Of a stretch of 64,000 nt of DNA, positions 58,197 through 64,000 are shown in pieces. The notes below the pieces were generated by a model, which saw nothing but the letters and a program-made list of their open reading frames with translations, had not been told where the DNA came from and ran no database searches. Position 1 is the first letter of the stretch, and every line of letters starts with the position of its first letter. Position numbers and translations under genes: made by a program. The stretch is from Acidobacteriota bacterium (GTDB taxonomy: Bacteria; Acidobacteriota; Blastocatellia; RBC074), in contig JADJXM010000018.1 of the NCBI GenBank assembly GCA_016715865.1, forward strand, positions 124,001 through 188,000, read 5' to 3'.

Positions 58197-60476
58197 ATGC
58201 CCGTTTACAATCCCTACCATTTTGTCCCCGTAAAACCCGAGCGACATCCAGGCGACATGGAAATCGCAGTATTCGACAGTGGCAAGCATCAAATCACACA
58301 CGATAGATACGTGGCTGATACATATTCTGGCCGCATAGTCTGCCGGCTGACAACAAAAAGCCCGATCTTTGTCGGCGGGAACCGGGAAGAAGACGGAACA
58401 TTGGAAAAGCCCGCTTGTGTCAGGCATTTCGAACTGAAAGACGAAGAAGATAAACCAGCTATTCCAGCGACTTCGCTTCGGGGATTGATATCGAGCATTG
58501 CCGAAACCGCAGCAAATTCCGCATTGAGAGTGCTGGAAGATCAACTCTATTCGTTCAGAAAATTGATGGATCCTCAGGATGCTCTTTCTGCGATCGGAAT
58601 GATCATTATTAAGAAAGAGAATGGAGAGGAAAAGTTCTACCTGCGTCCGTTAACTTTACCAACTATTACCGTGGCACCCGGCCAGCCGGCAAAACTTCAA
58701 TCACCTTTTCGTCCGCAACTTTATTCAATCCCTAATTTGAAAGTATATATTGGCGATAAAGATTCGATCAGGAGTGAGGATTTCTATAGAACATATAAAC
58801 ACGATAGCCCCGTTTATTTTGGTCTCGAGATGCAAACCCGAGCATGGAATCCTGATGGGACCCTTGATTTTGACCACCAACAACATAGAAAGGATATTAA
58901 TAATCATCTTGGGTTTTTAATTGGTCAAAAACAACTATCGACTGCCACGCCAAGACCCTGGGACGAGGTTCCCGCGCATGAAAAGAATACGAAATACACT
59001 CGTGGCATACTTCGTGTACTTGGATGCTGGGGGGATCGAGAAGACAAAATTCCGACCACCAAAAAACATGAAATATTCATTCCGTATCCCGAGAATGAAG
59101 TTGATACATGGCCACTTTTTGAAATCACAAACGAAGCAATAGAGACATTTTACGACCTGGCCGATCAGAGAACGAAAGAAGAAAAAGAACTCCTTTTACC
59201 TTTTGAACCCAAGGACACTGTCAGGAATACTGATCCCAAAGAAAGAAGATTCCGACTGAAGTCAGGGGATCTGGTCTATTTCAGGCCTGAGGGGCTGAAA
59301 ATTGCTGAAATCTCATTATCTTCAATCTGGCGTGGTCGAGTTGAGAAGACTATAAACGGAGTTCGTCATCGTGCAACAACACACGATTTTTTCCGAAAGG
59401 TCAGCCAAAATCAGAATGAAACAAACCACGAACTACTGCCATTTCACGCCGATCGTAAATTGATTACTCTGGCTGAGCAGATCTTCGGATTCGTGCAGCA
59501 AGACAGGAAAAGAGCAAGTAACGAACCAGCGCCTGCCACTGATGAGCACCAAAGTAACCGGGCACTTTCCGGTCGAGTATGGTTTTCACATGCCAGAATG
59601 CATTCGCATAATGGTGACTCTGCATATCTTGCTCCTGTCACTTTGAAGATCCTCGATACGCCGAAACCTCCCTCACCCTCGATGTACTTTAAGAGAAGAG
59701 GGCCTGCCGGCTTCATCGCTAAAAGAGATCTCAAACCTGGCGGTTGTTTACCACAAGGGAGGAAATTTTATCTGCATCATCGCGAAGCGATTCAATGGAA
59801 CGGAAATAACCAACCTCCCTGGGCTTCTTCACGTCAGTGGCATGAAAATACAGGTGTTTCAAAAGATAACCACTTCAAACAGAAAGTACGAATAACTCCA
59901 GTCAGGGCCAATTCCGTTTTCTATTTCCATCTTGACTTTGACAATTTGTCGACAGTTGACCTCGGCTTGCTGCTCTATGCACTGCAGCCGACCCCGGATT
60001 TCCTTCATAAGATAGGGATGGGGAAATCGATCGGACTCGGGACAATTCAAATCGAACCAGTTGGAGTGTTTCTGGTCGATCGGGCTTTCAGGTATTCGGT
60101 CGATGGACTCTTCGAGACCCGTTATGCCAGATCCTGGGTCAATGATCAGGAAAACTGGCCTGATGACTATCGAAGTCTTAATGCCAGGGAAGAATTCACT
60201 GAAATCGAGAGTCTTCGCGATAAATTCGCTGAAACGATTGACCCGGATATTCTGAAAGCCCTCAAATTACTCGGCAACCAGACATATGCGAACGTCACTA
60301 CACCGTTGGAGTCAGGTGGAACTCCTGAAGAAGAGACATTCAGATGGTTCGTCATCAACGATCGTGGGAAAGATGATGATAAGAATGAAGTTAATAAACA
60401 ATTTCTAAAACCTTTAGATCATAATTCAAACTCGATCGACAAACTGCGCGAACATCCGTGGTACCCGAATCAATGA
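58197..60476 (+). CDS. TIGR03986-like RAMP-superfamily protein
   Basis: 759 residues, intact. The N-terminus PVYNPYHFVPVKPERHPGDM and FVGGNREEDGTLEKPACVRH, then IPATSLRGLISSIAETAANS, resemble TIGR03986 CRISPR RAMP proteins; C-terminal FYFHLDFDNLSTVDLGLLLY and KIGMGKSIGLGTIQIEPV give a second RAMP-like loop. Large insert in the middle. Probably a backbone or capping subunit of the type III effector. AAGGAGG lies eight bases before the ATG. Its stop overlaps the next start (ATGA). Confidence 0.75.
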   Translation: MPVYNPYHFVPVKPERHPGDMEIAVFDSGKHQITHDRYVADTYSGRIVCRLTTKSPIFVGGNREEDGTLEKPACVRHFELKDEEDKPAIPATSLRGLISSIAETAANSALRVLEDQLYSFRKLMDPQDALSAIGMIIIKKENGEEKFYLRPLTLPTITVAPGQPAKLQSPFRPQLYSIPNLKVYIGDKDSIRSEDFYRTYKHDSPVYFGLEMQTRAWNPDGTLDFDHQQHRKDINNHLGFLIGQKQLSTATPRPWDEVPAHEKNTKYTRGILRVLGCWGDREDKIPTTKKHEIFIPYPENEVDTWPLFEITNEAIETFYDLADQRTKEEKELLLPFEPKDTVRNTDPKERRFRLKSGDLVYFRPEGLKIAEISLSSIWRGRVEKTINGVRHRATTHDFFRKVSQNQNETNHELLPFHADRKLITLAEQIFGFVQQDRKRASNEPAPATDEHQSNRALSGRVWFSHARMHSHNGDSAYLAPVTLKILDTPKPPSPSMYFKRRGPAGFIAKRDLKPGGCLPQGRKFYLHHREAIQWNGNNQPPWASSRQWHENTGVSKDNHFKQKVRITPVRANSVFYFHLDFDNLSTVDLGLLLYALQPTPDFLHKIGMGKSIGLGTIQIEPVGVFLVDRAFRYSVDGLFETRYARSWVNDQENWPDDYRSLNAREEFTEIESLRDKFAETIDPDILKALKLLGNQTYANVTTPLESGGTPEEETFRWFVINDRGKDDDKNEVNKQFLKPLDHNSNSIDKLREHPWYPNQ

Positions 60477-61278
60477 ACAGTCCATCATCACAACTCGTCT
60501 TCTTTCTCGGAGGTCGCGACCTCGAGATGGTCACCATCCGTGATCTGCTAGGCGAAACATCCCATGGAGGTTGCCACGACAAGGCCCTCTCGTGGGGAGC
60601 ACGCGCCTCGGCCTATCGCACTGAGATCGCCGAGACCATCGCCGCCGGCAAGACTCCGGTCCTGATCGAACTGGAAAACGATCTGGGATTGCAGGAGGAC
60701 GAGTTCATCAACATCGACCATCACGGCGCCCGTGCCGGACGCGAAGCGCCGACGTCGCTTCACCAGGTGTTCGCGCTGCTCGATCTTCCAGCGGACAAAT
60801 GGACAAGATGGCATCAGCTTGTGGCGGCGAACGATCGCGGATACATCCCTGAGATGCTGGCCGAGGGCGCGACTCCGGAAGAGATCAGGCAGGTGCGAGC
60901 GGCTGACCGCCAGGCCCAGGGCATCACCGCAAACCGAAGAGAAAGCCGCCGAAGACAGTCTGAAACAGATCGAAACGCTGGCCGACGGACGCTTAACGAT
61001 CGTGCGGCTGTCGCATTCGCGCACGGCCGCCGTCTCCGATCGGCTCGAACCCGCTCTCGGAGGCCCCGGATACCAGGAACCTGGCAATCCTCTCCCCGTC
61101 ATCTATCAACTTTTACGGTTCAGGCCGGCTTATCCTGGCTCTGGCCGAAAGGTTCCCCGGCGGCTGGTATGGGGGCGCCCTTCCGGAACGCGGTTTTTGG
61201 GGAATCAACCAGCCCGCCCCAAATGTGTTGCCCTTCATTGTGCAATCTGTCAGGGCCGATCATGAAGACATCGACTGA
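60473..61278 (+). pseudogene. DHH-motif phosphoesterase-like protein (frameshifted)
   Basis: Starts with ATG 60473 overlapping the upstream stop. LVFFLGGRDLEMVTIRDLLG, LIELENDLGLQEDEFINIDH then HGARAG give a DHH motif; LVAANDRGYIPEML gives the following Asp motif, in the order of DHH phosphoesterases. The frame breaks twice (near 60931 and 61076, one extra base each): the second frame continues EEKAAEDSLKQIETLADGRL and the third INFYGSGRLILALAERFPGG ending ADHEDID at 61278, DHHA1-like. In B. fragilis an NrnA-like DHH enzyme (NrN) degrades SAM-AMP beside a CorA effector. Here the role is inferred. Confidence 0.55.
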
Positions 61279-62284
61279 AAGATACCGGGCATTTTGCAGC
61301 ATCATCAACCTCAGGTCGGCATGGGAGCGAGTCGAGGAATCAGATGGTTGCGCCGGAGTCGACGGCATCACGCTCGAACGTTTCGATGACAATCTGGAAG
61401 CGGAGCTGGAACGACTGCGGGCCGAACTGTTAAGCGAGACCTATGCGCCACTGCCGCTGCTCCGTTTTATGGCCCCCAAGGCAGGTGGCGGTCAGCGGGC
61501 GATCTCTGTGCCGGCGGTTCGAGACAGGGTCGCCCAGCACGCGGCGATGGCAATCGTTGGCCCCGACTTCGAAGCGGAATTCGAACACTGCTCGTTCGCA
61601 TACAGACGCGGCAGATCGGTGCAACAGGCATTACAACAGGTCGAACGGCTGCGCGAAGAGGGATTCGTCTGGGTCGTCGATGCCGATATCGCTAATTATT
61701 TCGACAACGTCGACCACGATCTGATGCTGCAAAGCGTCAAGGAGCTGGTCTCGGAACCACGGATTGTGAATCTGATAGAACAGTGGATCAGGGCCCAGGT
61801 ATACGACGGCCATCAGCTCGCGCGCATGGAAAAAGGATTGCCGCAGGGCGCTCCGATCAGCCCCATGCTGGCAAACCTGTACCTCGATCGCTTCGATGAA
61901 CAGATGCTGGCCGGCGGACAAAGACTGATCAGGTTCGCTGACGATTTTCTTGTTCTCTGCAAATCGAAACCCAGGGCCGAGCAAGCGTTGAAATTGACCT
62001 CGCGCATGCTCGAAGAATTACGACTGGCGCTGAATCCTGAAAAGACCCGCATCACCAGTTTCACCGATGGGTTCAAATTCCTGGGTTCGACATTCGTCCG
62101 CAGCCTCTGTCTGACGCCCCCGCCGGGCAGTCGCAAGGATGAAACCGCTAAGGCTGACATCATCATTCCTCCGCCGCTGCCGATTCTGCGGTTCGCTGGA
62201 AATTCATATCGCCAGTTCAACACAGCTTTGAGAGATGGTTTGCGCAGCGCTCTGGTCGATATCGACGGCCGCCGGGTCCCCTGA
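61262..62284 (+). CDS. CRISPR-associated reverse transcriptase
   Basis: 340 residues. Group-II-intron-like RT: GCAGVDGITLERF, YAPLPLLRF...GGGQRAISVPAVRDRVAQHA, FEHCSFAYRRGRSVQQALQQ, VVDADIANYFDNVDH, KGLPQGAPISPMLANLYLDR, and the active-site box RFADDFLVLC. The ATG at 61262 overlaps the end of the DHH gene by 17 bases. The C-terminal linker (SKRNRDTVHI..., then a proline-rich stretch) continues in the Cas1 frame, suggesting an original RT-Cas1 fusion broken in a CCCC run at 62278-62281. No Cas6 domain precedes the RT. Confidence 0.85.
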   Translation: MKTSTERYRAFCSIINLRSAWERVEESDGCAGVDGITLERFDDNLEAELERLRAELLSETYAPLPLLRFMAPKAGGGQRAISVPAVRDRVAQHAAMAIVGPDFEAEFEHCSFAYRRGRSVQQALQQVERLREEGFVWVVDADIANYFDNVDHDLMLQSVKELVSEPRIVNLIEQWIRAQVYDGHQLARMEKGLPQGAPISPMLANLYLDRFDEQMLAGGQRLIRFADDFLVLCKSKPRAEQALKLTSRMLEELRLALNPEKTRITSFTDGFKFLGSTFVRSLCLTPPPGSRKDETAKADIIIPPPLPILRFAGNSYRQFNTALRDGLRSALVDIDGRRVP

Positions 62285-62387
62285 CTTCTACCAGAGATCT
62301 AAACGAAATCGCGATACCGTACATATTAATAATGATGTCCAACCAACCCCGCCACCCGCTACTATCGCCCCGGAAAGCGATAAACCG

Positions 62388-63146
62388 ATGATCGAAAATC
62401 CCGAACAAACCCAAACCGCCGAAACGCCGCAGGTCGAAGAGAAAGATTTCGGAACTCCGTCACTTGTGACGCTGCGAACACTTTATCTGCAAGATCACGG
62501 AATCGTGCTGCGATGCGAAGACGACCACCTTCGCATCACAAAAGACGATGACGAACTGTTGAACCTGCCGTCTTTCAAGATCGATCAGATCATGCTCATG
62601 GGTAACGGCATGATCACCACGCCGGCAATGAAGTTCTGCCTGCGAAATAACATATCGATCGTGCTTCTTTCAGGATCGGGCCAGTTCGAAGGAATCATCG
62701 AATCGACAGGCAATCAAAACGTCCTGCTGCAAAAGCGCCAGTTCGAGCGATCATCCGATGATCAATTCGGCCTTGAAATGGCGCGCAGGTATGTCGCCGG
62801 CAAGATCGGCAATTACCGTGCGCTGCTGCAAAGACGTCATCGTTCCGATCCCGACGACCGCCTTGAAAGCGCCATCTCTTCGCTCCAGAACATCCTTCGT
62901 GATCTGGCCGCAGCGGGTTCGATCGATCAGATACGCGGTTATGAAGGGCTGGCAGCGCTAAATATTTCAACGGCCTGGCATCATGCTTTCAAGGCCCCTT
63001 CACCTGGCAGGGGCGCGCCCGCCGTCCGCCGCCAGACCCGCTCAATGCCATGCTCTCTTTCGGATATACAATGCTGTTTCAGAATATTTATGCCATCGTC
63101 CGGGCCCGTGGGCTTTCACCCTATGTCGGATCGCTACACGAATTGA
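62388..63146 (+). CDS. cas1: Cas1, N-terminal and central part (frameshifted)
   Basis: Integrase subunit of spacer acquisition. SLVTLRTLYLQDHGIVLRCE begins the N-terminal beta domain; FKIDQIMLMGNGMITTPAMK, FCLRNNISIVLLSGSGQFEG and the helical QFGLEMARRYVAGKIGNYRA follow; SIDQIRGYEGLAA is the typical Cas1 segment with the catalytic Glu. After 62950 the frame is wrong. The -1 frame continues KYFNGLASCFQGPFTWQGRA, so one base is missing near 62950-62957. The proline-rich stretch before MIENPEQ (62280-62387) looks like the linker from the RT. Confidence 0.82.
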   Translation: MIENPEQTQTAETPQVEEKDFGTPSLVTLRTLYLQDHGIVLRCEDDHLRITKDDDELLNLPSFKIDQIMLMGNGMITTPAMKFCLRNNISIVLLSGSGQFEGIIESTGNQNVLLQKRQFERSSDDQFGLEMARRYVAGKIGNYRALLQRRHRSDPDDRLESAISSLQNILRDLAAAGSIDQIRGYEGLAALNISTAWHHAFKAPSPGRGAPAVRRQTRSMPCSLSDIQCCFRIFMPSSGPVGFHPMSDRYTN

Positions 63147-63478
63147 GACAGGGACACCCGGCACTCTGCTCAGATCTGATCGAAGAGTTCCGAGCGCCTA
63201 TCGTCGATGCTCTGGTGACCTTGATCGTCAACAAGAAAATCATTACGCCGGCGGATTTCTATCTTCCCATCGACCCCGAAGAACGCGGCTGCTTCCTGAC
63301 CGCCCAGGGACGCCGTACCTTCATCGAGCAATTTGAAAAAAGGATGTCAAGTCGGGTCAAACATCCGCATTTCGGCATCAGAACCACCTGGCGCGGCATC
63401 CTCGACCTTCAGGTCAGCCGATATACCCGCGCTCTCTGGGAAGGACCGGAATTCTATGAATCATTCCAGATCCGCTGA
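63050..63478 (+). CDS. cas1: Cas1, C-terminal catalytic part
   Basis: Open from about 62955 in this frame; PPDPLNAMLSFGYTMLFQNI is the conserved start of the catalytic helical domain, followed by the active-site His region (ARGLSPYVGSLHELRQGHPA), LCSDLIEEFRAPIVDAL (catalytic acidic residues), and DRE-like downstream helices. It completes the Cas1 of 62388-63146. Confidence 0.82.
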   Translation: MLSFGYTMLFQNIYAIVRARGLSPYVGSLHELRQGHPALCSDLIEEFRAPIVDALVTLIVNKKIITPADFYLPIDPEERGCFLTAQGRRTFIEQFEKRMSSRVKHPHFGIRTTWRGILDLQVSRYTRALWEGPEFYESFQIR

Positions 63479-63502
63479 GCCCCGCGAAAGGAATCTTTGA
63501 CT

Positions 63503-63775
63503 ATGTTGTATGTCGTCGCTTATGACATCAGTTCCGACCGCAGAAGAAACAAACTGGCCGATCTGCTGGAAAATTTCGGCCACCGCATCCAGTTCTCCAT
63601 CTTCGAATGCGATCTCGATGAACAAAGAGCCGAAATCCTGCTCGACGAACTGCGAAAATTCAGTATCGATGACGACCAGATTCGCGTCTATATCCTGTGC
63701 CAGAGTTGCCTGAATCGTTCCGCCGTCATCAGCGGCCCCGACTTCTCAGTTGATCAGGGATTTTATTTGATATGA
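63503..63775 (+). CDS. cas2: Cas2
   Basis: 90 residues. MLYVVAYDISSDRRRNKLAD has the Asp of the ferredoxin-like fold, FGHRIQFSIFECDLDEQRAE follows, and the strand IRVYILCQSC. Adapter subunit of the Cas1-Cas2 integrase. The ATG at 63503 has AAAGGA upstream; a TTG two codons earlier is less likely. Intact. Confidence 0.92.
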   Translation: MLYVVAYDISSDRRRNKLADLLENFGHRIQFSIFECDLDEQRAEILLDELRKFSIDDDQIRVYILCQSCLNRSAVISGPDFSVDQGFYLI

Positions 63776-64000
63776 CCTGATTCGATGCAGTCTAACTGAA
63801 ATTGCGATCTCGCGAGCATCGCATACCAAATCGTGCAGATTGCTGGCGGGTTCACTATAAATCAAATCGAATCTATGATTTAGTGGATATCTTTTCGATA
63901 GTCGTTTTTTAAGGATGCTCGCGGACTGAAAATAAACGACTTACAATTGCCTTTAACCCAAAATGAAACGTTTGATTGTGAAAACCAGAGGGAAAATCCG
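63776..64000 (+). other. leader-like AT-rich region after cas2
   Basis: 225 bases without an ORF, AT-rich towards the end. A perfect inverted repeat CGCGAGCATC (63811-63820) / GATGCTCGCG (63914-63923) brackets it, with a smaller hairpin GTCGTTT / AAACGAC around the right arm. Direct repeats are not visible before the window ends, so any CRISPR array lies beyond 64000. Interpretation as leader is inference from position after cas2. Confidence 0.5.

Overview
The window looks like a chromosomal segment of an acidobacterium, probably of the Blastocatellia. The clues are a secreted beta-propeller protein ending in what looks like the Solibacter-type C-terminal domain (TIGR03437), a cytochrome-type DUF1549/DUF1553 protein next to DUF1501 and lactonase genes, and many short palindromic intergenic repeats. 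Taxonomy is inferred from gene content only.

Layout. 1-22 kb is mostly housekeeping: a CinA-like protein, enoyl-CoA hydratase, hisS, aspS, a REP-flanked RAYT transposase, an SDR/symporter/M20-peptidase operon, mutL, a D-aminoacylase-like lipoprotein, pta, DedA, an HD hydrolase, a Dus enzyme, a membrane-bound Cas4-like nuclease split over two overlapping ORFs, and a fused acyl-ligase/carrier/acyltransferase. 22-28.5 kb is an accessory patch: tRNA-Phe, duplicated HigA-like antitoxin sequences, MntA-HepT, remnants of a larger defence island, a Kelch-type secreted protein, several small membrane proteins, and an IS5-family remnant that itself carries a 67-bp MITE. 28.5-45 kb is rich in secreted carbohydrate-active proteins: a CE15-like glucuronoyl esterase, a PSD1/lactonase/DUF1501 operon, a phosphotriesterase-like protein, a GMC oxidoreductase, an acetylxylan-esterase-like hydrolase, GH67 alpha-glucuronidase, a glucarate-dehydratase-like enolase and a sugar isomerase. 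Together they suggest glucuronoxylan and uronic acid use. 45-51 kb holds two MacB-like permeases and a 2-oxoacid:ferredoxin oxidoreductase.

51.5-63.8 kb is an unusual type III CRISPR-Cas locus, all on the + strand: a large protein with a CorA-like two-helix C-terminus, a Cas10 without an HD domain (GGDE site), two double-RAMP proteins, a TIGR03986-like RAMP, a DHH-motif phosphoesterase-like protein, a reverse transcriptase apparently once fused to Cas1, and Cas2. A leader-like AT-rich stretch runs to the window edge, so the array should lie just beyond it. A CorA-type membrane protein plus a DHH phosphodiesterase matches the logic of SAM-AMP signalling known from Bacteroides fragilis type III-B, so this is the most interesting system here. 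The locus also carries about eleven apparent single-base lesions, while the rest of the window is nearly free of them. It is therefore either decaying or locally poorly assembled.

Three families of dispersed intergenic repeats (GCAAAG-type palindromes, heptads of TTTCTAC, heptads of TTTCCAG) and a REP/RAYT system shape gene ends throughout; in several cases the repeat supplies the last codons and the stop codon of a gene.
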